The notes: generated by a model not told the origin, from the letters alone. A DNA stretch of 64,000 nt from Mesocentrotus franciscanus (GCA_037976565.1 CP137669.1:34651613-34715612), one strand, 5' to 3'. Counted from the first letter of the stretch, positions 45,848-57,560 are shown. Numbers and translations: made by a program.

Positions 45848-48013
45848 CCGTAATTAACGGTGTATTACCGCACTTTTTTTACCGTCGGTAAACATCAAAA
45901 GTTGGGGTGCGGTTTATACACCCATACAGACATGCATCATGCTGAAAATTCCAGGTATGTTACATTCTCCGCGTTCAGCAGCGGTCAAATTGTGTCACAG
46001 AGAGTGCTCGCGCTTAGGAGAGGATGGGGATGTCCCGAAATGCAGATTTTTCATTGGTTATCGCAGGAAATTCCTTACTACGTCATATTTTTATGTAGAG
46101 GAAAATATAATCTTCAAAATGATGTGCAACAAATATCCTGAAGTTCCTGGTTTAGTTAGAAACCATCGTCCTGAAAGTGACACTCGTTTTCAACGCTTTT
46201 GAAATCATCCATTGGAAGTTCTAACATCAGAAAAAATATATCTAATGTGAATGTTATATTTTAATCTTGATCTGATAATTTTCATGTAATTCCTATGATG
46301 CGAAATGTGAAATTTGGGGCCCATAATTGTGCTCTGTCACTACCGAGTCGATCATAATTGTGTTGGAGTGTTGACGTACGTGCGGTGGATAAGAATGTGC
46401 GTTGCCCCATGTGTAATAATATGTGTAGTGGTATGAAGAAATGACGTGACGATGGAAAAAATTGTTCGTCTTTCTAGCGAGATTTTGTATATAAATACTT
46501 GTCATCAACCTACAAATATGCAATATTTTATTTTGTGAACTATTATTATTGAAATATTTCTGGTTGATTGATGATTTTAACTATCCTGAAGAGAGATGTT
46601 TGTCGATTCTTAATAAATGTCGGGTGGTGGGCGTTGGGATTTCGAGTGTATTTCGGTACGGTTACATGATACATAGTCTCGTCTTCAGAGCTCTTTCAAT
46701 AATTGAATAAAATTATAATCATGAATCAACCTCCTTTCTTAAAAAAAATAAAGGGGGAAAATGTTTTTTTAATTTTATTTTATTCAGAGACTTCTCGAAA
46801 AGGGGGATTATGTTGTACAATTTTTAAATACTATTATTAATTCAATGATTCGTATTGATGTGAGCCTAGGTCATTCTTACGATTTTTTTTGTGTAACATA
46901 GACTAATCATAGTCATAGACTCTAGATCTAGTGCAAATTGTGTGAAGTCCGTCTATTCTAATGTTATTTTACTTATTCCACCGGTGTTATTCTTATTATT
47001 ATTTAATAAGTAAACTAAATTTAATGAGAAATATCAGTGGAATGACGGCACATTCTGGCCAAGAAGCCACGCTTTCTAGAGCGGGTATTTGGCAGCCCAT
47101 CGCACACCGTAGCCACCCCTAGCCATCGGGCGTGCCTAGACAAGTCCGATCTCCTCTTAATCCGTAACCAACTGGAGAGAAGGACAAAAGAGACAACGTG
47201 TACTAGACATAGACTGACGCTATCCCAGTCAACAGGTTCCCTATGTTTTGTCCGAGATCTCATTGTTTCATGTTAAACATTGCTAAGACTCACCAACCTT
47301 TTGTGTTGAGTTAATCTCCCAATAACAATAAAAACAATATGGCCGTCTACCTCCGCCGGCGTCCCGCTCGATTGATCAAGCTATGGTAATACAATCAATA
47401 GCAGGCTATTTCACAGCCGAATAAAATTCTTGTTGGGCTGGCGCATGCTAGTCGTTAGTCGTTCCTGCTTTTAGATTGTGATTTTTGTTTATCACAAGAC
47501 GTCTTTGTTTCCTGGCGCGATGTGCCGTACTAATTTGTATCAGTGATAACTTTGAATCTTACTTTTAGTTTTCATATTTTATTTCTTTCCGTCGGCTTAT
47601 TTATAGTTATAAAATTAAAAGCCTAATTATTAAATATCAGCGATTGTTTTCGCTTCTCTCCCGCGATGTCTCTGTTTTTCTCAAACGCTGGTGGTATCGG
47701 CAATTATTTTTCTTCATTCATTTCTTGCTTTCCGTCGGCATGCCATTTGTCCCCTCTCTCTCTCCCTCGATCTGTCTCTTATGTTGTTCCTCAAATGCTG
47801 CCATGGTGATGTCGGCAATCATTTTCTTCATTTATTTCTTTCTTTTCGTCGGCTTACTTTGTGTCGTAAAGCCGGTAAAATCAATGATTTAAAAATAAAA
47901 AAATTCTTCCATGGACGAAAAAAAAAATTTTTTTTTTTTTTTTTTTTTTTTAAAGGGCGAAAAAGAGGGGTGCGGTTTATACACGAGGGCGGTTTATACA
48001 ACGTTAATAACGG
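45848..48013. mobile_element. TA-flanked 2.17-kb element related to the CCGTAAAT family
   Basis: Left end CCGTAATTAACGGTGTATTACCGC, right end complementary (CCGTTATTAACGTTGTATAAACCGC), both flanked by TA. Subterminal GGGGTGCGGTTTATACAC words lie near both ends, as GTGCGTCTTATACAC does in the smaller relatives. The interior has only short frames (longest 80-93 codons) without recognisable transposase motifs. The right third holds degenerate copies of a ~120-base unit with TTCCGTCGGC words (47580-47870) and a poly-A/poly-T run. Confidence 0.75.
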
Positions 48014-48054
48014 TATATCATTAAAGAAGATATAAATTTAAATAAAAGACTTAC

Positions 48055-48157
48055 AGCTCTGTTTCTTCTTTGAGAGTACTGCTGGTACAGATAGAGACAA
48101 AGAGCACAGTGTTCCCAACTGTCAATTCATCAGCCCTGGCCGATGCTTTCTGATAGC
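48055..48157 (-). CDS. Unknown gene, exon 4
   Basis: A 103-base exon between acceptor TTTTCTATAG and donor GTAAGT. One frame is open and encodes GYQKASARADELTVGN, then TVLFVSICTSSTLKEETEL. The other two frames contain stops. It starts in phase 1 and ends in phase 2. With the three exons to its right it makes a 62-residue N-terminus, MIDQ...ETEL. The stretch TVLFVSIC looks like a buried beta strand or short hydrophobic helix. I do not recognise the family. A 2.17-kb transposon ends about 40 bases beyond the donor. Confidence 0.55.
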
Positions 48158-48427
48158 CTATAGAAAATCAAACAGAATTAAGATATATTTACTTCACTTC
48201 TCATCCTTGCCAAATATACATGTAGGCTTTTCATGCATTTATCTTATATGGATGGTATTGTTAATCTTCCGTACATGCTCCAAAGAAACAACATAACAAT
48301 GTTACCAAATCCCAACAAGAGGAACTGGGCTTGTTTAAAAAAAATACAAAAAATACAAAAAATAATAACTGAAAGAAAAATCTCCAAAAGCCCACAAAAG
48401 GAATTGGCCTCTAAAATATAAAGTAAA

Positions 48428-48454
48428 CAGAGAGAGAGAGAGAGAGAGAGAGGT

Positions 48455-48487
<33 letters not shown>

Positions 48488-48499
48488 AGAGATAGAGAG

Positions 48500-48557
<58 letters not shown>

Positions 48558-48582
48558 GACAGAGGAGAGAGAGAGAGAGAAA
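48428..48582. repeat. (GA)n tract with GATA
   Basis: About 155 bases of GAGA with a GATAGATAGATA interruption, in the intron between exons 3 and 4 of the unknown gene. Confidence 0.98.
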
Positions 48583-48811
48583 CACAAAAATAAACTACAT
48601 GACACTAGAATCCATCTTTCAGGGTTACATGTACTTTCATAATTCATACAAAACAATGAACACTCAAGTTATTCTATAATCGACCTGCATGGGTGCATGT
48701 TCAGTAGCTCACTTCATATCTGAACATCAATACAAAATACAGGCACGTATCAATATCAAAACCAATTGTGTGATCAAAGAAAAGAAGAAGAAAAAAACTC
48801 ATTTTCTTTAC

Positions 48812-48838
48812 CTATAATTGTTGGTACAGGTACATCTC
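48812..48838 (-). CDS. Unknown gene, micro-exon 3
   Basis: A 27-base micro-exon encoding GDVPVPTII, joined in frame to both neighbours. The acceptor region reads GTGTTTCAGAG. Splicing at the first AG would introduce a stop soon after, while the second AG keeps the frame open. The donor is GTAAAG. Micro-exons are hard to prove by eye; support comes from the phase match with the exons on both sides. Confidence 0.45.
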   Translation of the reverse strand, partial: EMYLYQQL

Positions 48839-48990
48839 CTCTGAAACACGAAACGCCACAACAAATTTGTTGAGCATGGACGTAAACTAGATCTATTTAA
48901 TATTTCACAATATCACTCACTCTTTGTTTTCTCACTGATGCTGCTGCCTATTAATTTCTGATTTTCTTTCTTTTAATTGTTGAACATTAC

Positions 48991-49034
48991 CTTCTTTGTC
49001 AAATACATAAAAGAAAAGTATTCCCCTTTTGACC
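48991..49034 (-). CDS. Unknown gene, exon 2
   Basis: A 44-base exon with acceptor GCATATTTCAG and donor GTAATG. Read in the frame set by its neighbours it encodes VKRGILFFYVFDKE, a hydrophobic strand flanked by charge. It starts in phase 2 and ends in phase 1, matching both neighbours. Alternative acceptors 20-45 bases upstream (TTTGTCAG, TTTGCAG) keep the same frame open, so the 5' end is uncertain. Confidence 0.45.
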
Positions 49035-49437
49035 CTGAAATATGCTCCACATAAACACACACTGACAAAAACAAAACACCTGCAAATTTACATCAGAATA
49101 GGGAGATACACAAATAATTACATCCTTTGTGTTGTCACGATGACCTTGAACTTTTCAACCACTACGCTTATTTTTAATTTACATTAATTTTGCCTTTTCG
49201 AGGGTTGCCATGGTTGCCATGGTTACCAGGGATGATTTTGTAACCTAGAGCTGTAAGACTACACCATACTGGATGAAACACATCTCTGCCTAGCCTAGCT
49301 CCCAGGCTACAGATGATTTAATATTTGTCTTCATCTCACAATGCAGTATGCATTGTAAATAGTTGAGTCTAGAGTACATACATAAACTGTACCATCTTTC
49401 CTCACTAGTGTAATAGGAATAGAGGTGATAGTATAGT

Positions 49438-50107
49438 AATAATGACTGCTATGAGAGGCATAGGTGATAGCATGATGTAACCACCCCGAGAGCCAAAAAA
49501 CAACAACGCCTCAAATATTAAAGCAGTCATTATAACTTTTATATACTGAAAACAGGGTCATAGAATACAATTTTGTGCGACTTACTGGTCAATCATGGTT
49601 ATCAAGTTTGTTTACGCTATCGAGGTAGGTAGCTTAGTCAGCCATTGAGATTGCACACATATATCCCTATGCAGTCTACGTGCATTGCGCGATCATGCCA
49701 AATTGGTCAATGTAATAATTTCCAAATCGAGATTCAAACCTTTATTGCTTGTGATCCTGAAGGTGATACTCAAAAAATTAGGTGTCATATGAAAGAGCAG
49801 GTTTATCTCTATATTTCCAAAGGGACGTCATCTCGTCATTACATGTAGATCTAGGCCTAGCTACAATCGAGATCGGCGGTCGTCTACGCTGTGTTTGTAG
49901 CAACCAAATTAATCGCACAAAAAAATGTATGGAATGCCGCGCTCCACACAAACTAAGTTAATTAACATGTAAACCAATGGGGTTGGAGGAGGATGAGGGT
50001 ACAAATTAGTGGATATTCCCTGTGAGTGGGGCATGGCTTGAAATCACGACTCCAATTTCGACCAATCAGATGGCTAGATTTTTAAAGTGAGGTATATAAT
50101 TGAGATT
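49438..50107. promoter_or_regulatory. Promoter-like repeated module, copy 1
   Basis: The left end is a small inverted repeat (TAATGACTGCT ... AGCAGTCATTAT, 49452-49533). The right end holds CCAATGGGG, then GACCAATCAGATGGC and GTGAGGTATATAAT. CCAAT-type and TATA-type words at this spacing resemble a Pol II promoter reading rightwards; the CCAAT words also read leftwards. The candidate first exon at 49596 lies inside it. A second copy of both ends is at 52.1-52.6 kb. Confidence 0.4.
49586..49640 (-). CDS. Unknown gene, candidate first coding exon
   Basis: On the minus strand an ATG at 49596 has an A at -3 and an in-frame TAA five codons upstream. It opens MIDQ and is cut after two bases of the Q codon by a strong GTAAGT donor. 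The phase (2) matches the exon at 49034. The 5' limit given is arbitrary, since only bases 49586-49596 are coding. It lies inside a module whose flanks recur at 52.1-52.6 kb, so it could belong to a repeat. I do not recognise the protein. Confidence is moderate because only 11 coding bases support it. Confidence 0.4.
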
Positions 50108-50109
50108 AG

Positions 50110-51659
50110 TCTTCAGTTCCAGACTGGTCTCTCATCATGTACTATCATCAGGGAACTGTACTTTGGGGATCCGGGAGAAAGAAAAAATCCTTACACCTGG
50201 AGCAAGGTTAATTCAAGTCTACTTGATGATGCTGTGTTGTTTACCCAAAGGGGCAATCACTTTGTCTTCCATTCTCCATCTGATCCATCACTTTCCATGA
50301 AACCCATACCGGTACATGTTTACATTTTTTCTTTTCTTTTTTTATTCTTCACATCTACATGTACATGAAGGCCTAACAAGTTTTGTGGTGTGGCCTGCAT
50401 CACAATACACTGACTTGAAACATCATAACTGAGTAGGGCTTGGTAATCTGAAAGCACAAACTCTACTCTGTTGGTCTCTGGCTCTCTCTGGATGAATTAT
50501 AGTACATGGCCTATGGTGTGCAGAAGATTGCATAGTCTACAATTCAGACTCTGTCATGCATTAGGACTGACAAGAATTTGAGGCTGCAAACTAGAAATAC
50601 TGGTAGTGGGCAATCAGCCAAAACAGCAATTTCCAATTTAACACTTGCCCCTCTCAAGCAAAACATGGTGTTTTCTTTTGTTTGTTTTGTACTGTTTTTT
50701 TTAGCTAGGTACAGTACATGTACTAAATAGATGTAATTATTTTTTTCTTCAGCCTGAGACGCAGTTGGTAAGGAGAAATTCTCAAAATGGACCAGCAGAA
50801 TGGACCCCCACACACATTTTCATTCTGAAAGCTCTCTAGCCAAAATCCTGTTTAGCAGCAAATGAACTATTTTTTGTTTTGTTTTTGTGCAGAAAGCAAA
50901 CTTTAATACATAAGGGTGAAAAAAGCCCTTTGAATACTAAACCAGTCAAATGGACCCTTTCTTCCACAAATTTGCACACAAGTCTGTGAGACTGAAGCAG
51001 AGTTCATATTCCCTAGAGTTCCTATTCCTTGAACAGCGCCAAAATATCTTGGATACATGTACATGTACATAAAATACATACTGAACCATGAAAATTACTT
51101 GGGAAAATTACTTAGAAACATTGGGGAGCGAGGATAAGTCAAATGAATGTGAAAATATTAGTGCAACCTTGATTTCATGGTTGGCAACATGTACTTTCAA
51201 GAAGTTCAATAACCTACGCCAAGTATAATTCAATAGTAAACACGTACATTTACATGCATAACCATAAAATAGTGATAGAAATAATATGACTTGACAATTT
51301 GGATTGAGTCTTTCCACCATTCACATAACTGCACAGAAAGTGCAAAACCAGCCATCAAACTTACAGAGAAGGCTCTTTGATTCTAAAAACTAACTTTATT
51401 ACGTTTATTGTCATTATTGCAAAGGTGAAACTTTGATAAGACAAGGTTATCAAAATTCAATGCTTGGAAACATTTGAAGTAATGATTATTATCAATTACA
51501 AAATGCTTAAATACAGCCCCGGCATAGCACCTGAAAAGCTCTCCGATTGCTGCTGACTGCTGAGATGTGTGACGTCACATGTTGAACATGATTTGCACAA
51601 GCAGACGATGTCCCATGACATCTCACACATTTTCAGTGCCTGTTTTATCATCTTCTCTT
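50110..51659. other. No gene seen
   Basis: Several frames up to 93 codons on both strands, none with good borders or homology. Confidence 0.5.
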
Positions 51660-52060
51660 CAGTTATTATCCCCTCGTCGACGAACTATTATCCCCTCGCC
51701 GACGAACTATATTTTCGTCGGAGGGGACATAGTAACGCTGCCGTCCGTCCTTCCTTCCGTCCTTCCGTAACAACTCTGGTTTCCGATCGATAACTTTAAT
51801 GTTTGACGGATTTTAATGAAATTTGATATGAAGGTACATGGTATCAAAACACAGCCTAAGTTTGATTTCGGAGTATGTATGTCAAAGGTCATAGCTCATT
51901 AAATATGCGAATCTGGTTTCCGTTCGATAACTTTAGTAATGTTTGACGGATTTTAATGAAATGTAATATGAAGTTACATGGTATCAAAATACAGCCTAGT
52001 TTCGATTTCGGAGTATGTAGGGCAAAGGTGAAAGGTCATAGCTCATTAAATATGCAAAAA
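51660..52060 (+). repeat. GGTTTCCGATCGATAAC repeat, tandemly doubled
   Basis: After ATTATCCCCTCGTCGACGAAC (twice) and CGTCCGTCCTTCCTTCCGTCC, a ~135-base unit occurs twice, at 51777 and 51912. It begins CTGGTTTCCG and includes TTTGACGGATTTTAATGAAAT and GGTCATAGCTCATTAAATATG. Confidence 0.88.
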
Positions 52061-52121
52061 CACCTAATTATATATGCAAAAATGTGGTTAACTTCCTTGC
52101 CTAGCAATATAATAGTATAGA

Positions 52122-52640
52122 TATATCGATTGCTACGAGAGGACTGGCTGTTTTTATACGCTCAAGGACCCAGGCGCGCCTCGGGGTGATGGCAACGGAT
52201 CAACTTTCCTGCGAGCCAGTATAGAAACAGCCAGTCCTGGAGTATTAAAGCAGTCGATATGACTTTTATATGTCGATCGTACGAATTAAAACAAAAATCT
52301 ACCAAGAATTCTTACCTTAGCCTTTTATTGCGTAAAGATTGGTTAAAACATCACAGAAAATCTGAGACACTGTCTGTTAATCTTTGCTAACAAAATGATT
52401 GAAAGTTTCAATCATTTGGGAATCGCAGAAAAAAAACCACTGTATGGTGTCCGTGCTCGCTCAAAGGCAATTTTAACACGTAAACCAATGGGGATCGCAG
52501 GAGGATGAGGGCACAAATTAATGGATATTCCCTGTGGGCGGGTACGAGGGCACTTTTTAAAGGCATGGCTAAAATCACGACTCCAATTTCGACCAATCAG
52601 ATGGCTAGATTTCTAAAGTGAGGTATATAATATAGGGAGA
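52122..52640. promoter_or_regulatory. Promoter-like repeated module, copy 2
   Basis: It shares the ends of copy 1: an inverted repeat (ATATCGATTGCT ... AGCAGTCGATAT, 52122-52263) and the CCAATGGGG / GACCAATCAGATGGC / GTGAGGTATATAAT block near 52480-52632. Inside the first part is a further inverted repeat, GGACTGGCTGTTTTTATA against its complement. The middle differs from copy 1, but the minus strand again has a donor-like GTAAG at a comparable place (52317). Confidence 0.4.
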
Positions 52641-53477
52641 TAATGGAGGTAACTTGTTCTGACGTACAGGCCATTTGTACCCTGCGAGGGGATGCTACGC
52701 TTTGCGTTGACTTGTTTCTCTTACTTCACTACCGTCAGGCTAAATGTTTAATCCATTGCCTCACTCTAAACCTGTGCATACATGTAGTATTATTTTGATG
52801 AAAAATGCAGGGATAAAGAAATAAAGGAATCCGTCGCTTCCATTCCGGGGGTTTATAAATTTAAAGTGTGGTTTCTTTGATTGTTCTTTAACCCCTATCC
52901 TGTGTATTTACAAAGAAAAGAATTTAGTTATCAGAATCAGTTTCATATCCCTTTTTGAATGGTGTAAAATTCCATCACATTTATATACACTAAACTCATT
53001 ATAATTTGAGAAATAATAGCAATGCAATTATGTTCATTCTTTATGGGATGTCGTCTGCTTGGGCAGGATTGGTTCATGTTGTGATGGCATTAAAACATCA
53101 TTATTTTTCTGGCAAATCTCTCGCATATCCCAGATGCTATGGAGGTGGTTTTATCTGTATTTTTATAAATCACCCGATATGTAGTTGACCTAAAATTTGT
53201 AAGATGGCCATCTGTTAGCTTACCAATTTCTAGTGATACGTTATTTGCCATATTTGTGATTTTCTTTAAACAGGCACTTTAATGGTTATGGTGAAACCTG
53301 CTTTGCCCACCTGTACAGAAACACTAGTTGAATGACTGCATTTTCTTTTCCCCTTGAATAGTGTTTCTATTTAAAACTGTACCGAAGTAACAGGTAGGCC
53401 TACATAAAGGCCACCTGTCAATAAAGACTACCTACATGTACAGGCACATATATATTGTGTCACCCTTTGAATAAAGG

Positions 53478-53552
53478 TGTGACTGCACTCTCTGTGACTA
53501 CACTTTCTGTGACTGCATTTCACTTTCTGTGACTGCACTTTCTATGACAGGT
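53478..53552. repeat. Short tandem repeat GTGACTGCACTTTCT
   Basis: About four imperfect copies of a 16-19-base unit. Confidence 0.8.
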
Positions 53553-53689
53553 CCTGGGACCAAGGCTCACGCAGGGCTCATACAGGGCTCACCAAAGGCC
53601 TAGGCATACATTTATAGCTTGGGCCTCACTATGCTTGTACATTTAGAAGTCTATAGACATCTTGACAGCCCCATCCCCCCTCCTCATGC

Positions 53690-53929
53690 TTGCCTCTTAC
53701 TTTCAGCCTACCCATAATAATGCCTTCCTTCCTGTTGACTGCTGAAAATCAATGTGCGTTAAATTTAGAACACGAGCCTCACCTTCCCCCTTGGCTTCAC
53801 CCAAGACCACAAAACTTAATTAGTCTTGTAGAAGATCATATCCGACTATTATGTGTAGTGAACATCATGGAACTGATGCCTGTACCAGTGTACCTTGTGT
53901 ACACAGCTCAATTAATATATGTTGCCTGA
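53690..53929 (+). other. Weak plus-strand ORF, 79 codons
   Basis: After a CTTACTTTCAG acceptor-like site the plus strand is open to a TGA at 53929. It encodes MPSFLLTAENQCALNLE, then HLPPWLHPRPQNLISLVED and MELMPVPVYLVYTAQLIYVA. It has no compositional bias of a simple repeat. No homology is recognised and no upstream exon was found. It could be a terminal exon or a chance frame. Confidence 0.15.
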
Positions 53930-54420
53930 GAGCCAGCAGAAGAAAAACAAAATCATGGCTAAGGGCAATTTGCCCCAAATCTCTTGAGAAAAAAAATGAA
54001 CAAAGAGCCATGGTAAAGAAAATTCTGTCAAAGGCCTGTCTGTACTTATGAAATGAAAGCTTTGACTTTGTCAGGCGTGTTATGACTTTATAAAGCACCT
54101 TACAATGACAAAGGCTGTAATGTGTACAAAAATAGTTTGACTGAGAAGGAGCACTCAAAATAAAACTGTTTTACATCAGGGCCCTGTATTATGAAAATTG
54201 ATTCAAATCAATTGCAACTCTTTATAAGACGGGGGCCCCAGACTTTCCTACAGTCTAGGTGACTGTAGAACCATCAATTCTTCCCCTGGCGGCTATCCAG
54301 AAGTTAGCACAACTCTTCTCCAGAGTAACAGCTAAAACAATTATGTAAGGGATATAATTGAACTGGGTGACAATTATGACTTCCAGGAAATGTAGAGCTA
54401 CTGTTAGGAGGGTTCACTAT

Positions 54421-54845
54421 GGGTGCGTTTATTGTCTAATTTTTAGCCTAGAATCAGTGTTTTCAAACGTCTTTCAGGCAAATTTTTAAGGTGATAAACG
54501 CAAAGCCTTTTTCAAACGTCTTTAGATATGGGCATATTGTAACGCCAAAAAAAGTGCATTTTGAATGTGACATAGAGCCAGAATCACGTTTCTGAGACAT
54601 GAAAAACGCAAAGCTATTTTGAACCCCACATACATGTACAAATCGGACCTTCCCAGGCTAATCTGCTTCCCGGGTCAAATGGCGCAAAGCAGCTGCGCAG
54701 AGAAGCTGCGCAGAGACAAGGCCTTTATTTCGAATCTTGAAGAGTCGATAAACGCGACATCCCGCAAAACACGTTCGTATAGTGGGGTTCGATATGTACA
54801 TATAGAAACGCTGATTCTGAGTGGCAAGAAACGATAAACGCACCC
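54421..54845. mobile_element. GGGTGCGTTTAT element (425 bp)
   Basis: Inverted ends GGGTGCGTTTAT / ATAAACGCACCC, flanked by TAT on both sides. Internal subterminal words AATCAGTGTTTTC / AACGCTGATTCTGAG also pair. No transposase. Confidence 0.85.
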
Positions 54846-55858
54846 TATGAATACCTGAATGAATCTCAGAATCATCCTATGTGTACGTGTATGATGGTAA
54901 GAGTATGACACAGAAACACTTCATCACCATCCCTGATACTTGTAGACCATATTGGAATTGGGAATGTACTGTACAGTAGTTAGTTTTTAGGTTTACATTT
55001 TTCCCATCCAACAATCCCATTAAATATTAACAATTAATTAACGATTCATAATTACAAGAAACACCTTATATACATGTACAGCCTACCTGTAAATGCAGCA
55101 ATCACTTAGAAATTGTGATTGTCTTTTAACCATATACTTGTAACTGACAAGTTGTTTACAGGGGAAATGTAATAAAAACGTTAGAAAAGCCTAATACTAG
55201 TACTTAGAAGAATCTTGTTACATAACAGTTCAAATTGATAGTACATGAGTCAAAATGCTTGATAGTACATGTACTGTAGGTATCCCAGGTGCGCATTTAA
55301 AAGGTTTCATGTCGCATTTCCACACAGGTTGAAGACGCCCGTCCCCCGTCAACCCCCCATTTCTAGATAAATCATTCATTAACAGTTACATAATACATAT
55401 CTTATTATAATAGTTCACAATCTAAATGTACAGGTAACAAATAACTTATTCATATCCCTTATAAATTAGACGTTTATTGTCTTTTTTGTAACTCAAGAGT
55501 GAAAGGTGGACTGGTTGATTTAGGGCTTTGGTCAAATACTTTTAGATGTGAGCTTTAATATGTCACATTCTTAAGAAGCAAAAATCAGGAGTCAGGACAC
55601 ATCAATTTTTCACATACTTCAAAAATTATTTTAAAAACTTGGTAAGGGTATAAATAATTTAGTTGTGAATTGTTTATGTTCCTGTGAAGCAGCTATTAAA
55701 ACTGGACCTTTTGTCTTTGAAGACAGGAGGTCACTATGTAGGCCTACATGTACATGTACAGTACATGTACAATATGACAACAGCAATATTGTGAAACTTT
55801 AACAATATATCGAACATTTTAATAAAAGGCTTGTTTTTCATTTACTGAACAATCTTAC

Positions 55859-56305
55859 CCCTCTTTCACACAGGGGAAAAATTCTTTAAAGCTGATTAGT
55901 TTAAAGAGCTTTAAACTAATCAGCTTTACATACATGTACAACATCATTCAACAACAACATTCTCAACAGAGAAAATTTTGGTGTGATCGTTTCTAGATTC
56001 AATGCGCAGAAGGCCATTGCGCATTGTGTGTTTTCTATCAAGCAGATTGGCGCTAATTGGCGCCCGGTCTTAGCTCCACCCAGTTAAGGACGTATATCCG
56101 TTCACACCCAATATGTCTTGCCTCTTAGATACGGACTTCAAATCTGCAGCCTGCTCTGACCGGCGTATAGATCGCGAGTTCGTATCCATCCAAACATCGT
56201 ATAAATGACGTTCACACAAAAAAATTACACTTTAAAGCTGTTTAGTTAAAGAGCTTTAAACTAAACAGCTTTAGATACAATGAACTTTACCCCTGTGTGA
56301 AAAGG
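55859..56305. mobile_element. CACACAGGGG element with twin palindromes
   Basis: Ends CCTCTTTCACACAGGGG and CCCCTGTGTGAAAAGG pair. Just inside each end is a long palindrome: 55887-55928 (arms TAAAGCTGATTAGTTTAAAG, 2-base centre) and 56233-56273 (TAAAGCTGTTTAGTT ...). The target duplication is unclear. Confidence 0.8.
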
Positions 56306-57377
56306 TCGTTAGTAGTATTATACTTAAACATTGTTTTTTTTAATTGGGACATACCTAAAAAGATTTGGGAGAGTAATTTGCCCTTGACTTGGGCCTGGAC
56401 TCTTGTTAGAATCAAGGCCCATGTATGAAGAATTTTCAATATGATAATTTTTTTTTTAAATCAATATTTGTTCATGTCAATCTTTTCTCCTCCTAGTTCA
56501 ATATGCAGGGCAATCAATATGCGGTCAAAGTGCAGTCAAAGTGATGGCCCTAGTACATTGTACATGTACATGTATGTCTTGTATGCCTGCTGTTTATATT
56601 TACCATTACAGCAAACTCGTAACACTGTTGCCCCATTAAAGTTCGACAGATTTCCCGTCAGAAGGGTTCTCTCACACTTACAGACTGGAAATCTCATGGC
56701 TCAGTTGCATTCATTTGCTTTTGTATCAGAGGCAGAAATACAAACATGCAAGCCCTTACTCTTTTGCTTCAATACCTATGAATGGCCATAGTTGCTGAGT
56801 GATTACACTTGTGGCTATTCAAGCAGAATGGATGCGCTTTGTTCAGGATATTTTCCCATGGTTTCTTCCCCAGTCAAGTCGATGGTACTTCACATTATTA
56901 TCCTATGCTCTATTGGAAACAAAACAGAAACACAATGATTACCCTTCTACTCTATTATCATTCCCTCTTCAAAGACTTCAAGAAACATGTATTTTTACGC
57001 AATTAACCCATTCAAAATATTCTTGATATGAAATAACAAACAAAAGGATTATATTTCAAACCATTCCCCATTAGTTTTTTTTGTTTACAAGTCTGCAATA
57101 ATACTACATGTATGCTCTGTTATATATAAATTCCTAGATGCCTTTCCACACATTACTTGGGAAATTATCAAAATCGGCTTTAGCTTAAAGGTAAAGACCA
57201 GTTTTGGAAACGCCTCTCTCAAAAAATGAAATGGAAGCTCTCATTACCAATCATATGAAAGAATATGTTTTGACTAATACGTGATGATACAAATTTTGCC
57301 GGAAACCGCCTACTATTGATATATTTGGTAAATTATTATATCTATTGGGACCAAATAGATATCGCGCACGTGGTCGC
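56306..57377. other. No convincing gene
   Basis: The plus frame 56441-56791 (116 codons) has no splice or homology support. A segment ending FKDFKKHVFLRN near 57003 faintly resembles an RT tail. Confidence 0.4.
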
Positions 57378-57560
57378 GTAGTCCCATATACATCTTTCTG
57401 TGTACAGTGCTTGTAACTTTACCAAGACTGGGCCAAATTTCTTATCATTTTGATGATTCCAGAACCTTGCAGTACACACCAATACTTATATGCTAGATGA
57501 TCAACCTTTTCTGATCGATTCCCCAACGTTTCTTTCATAATGCAATCGCATGACCAGTGC
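57378..57560 (+). repeat. ~380-bp dispersed repeat, partial copy 3
   Basis: Only the second half (GTCCCATATACATCTTTCTG to GCAATCGCATGACCAG) is present, with abrupt similarity to the left. Confidence 0.8.

Noticed and set aside
45860..46202. Plus frames of 87-93 codons
   Set aside because: They lie inside the 2.17-kb transposon, overlap each other in two frames and show no transposase motif.
47262..47345. AKT 5' untranslated exon ending at a GTGAGT donor
   Set aside because: The donor is good and the flank CpG-rich, but the site is inside the 2.17-kb transposon, so it is not preferred without RNA data.
48244..48656. Leucine/serine-rich minus frames
   Set aside because: GA-tract translation within an intron.
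56809..57006. Possible RT tail (FKDFKKHVFLRN)
   Set aside because: Only about ten residues resemble the LINE C-terminus; no W or upstream motif supports it.
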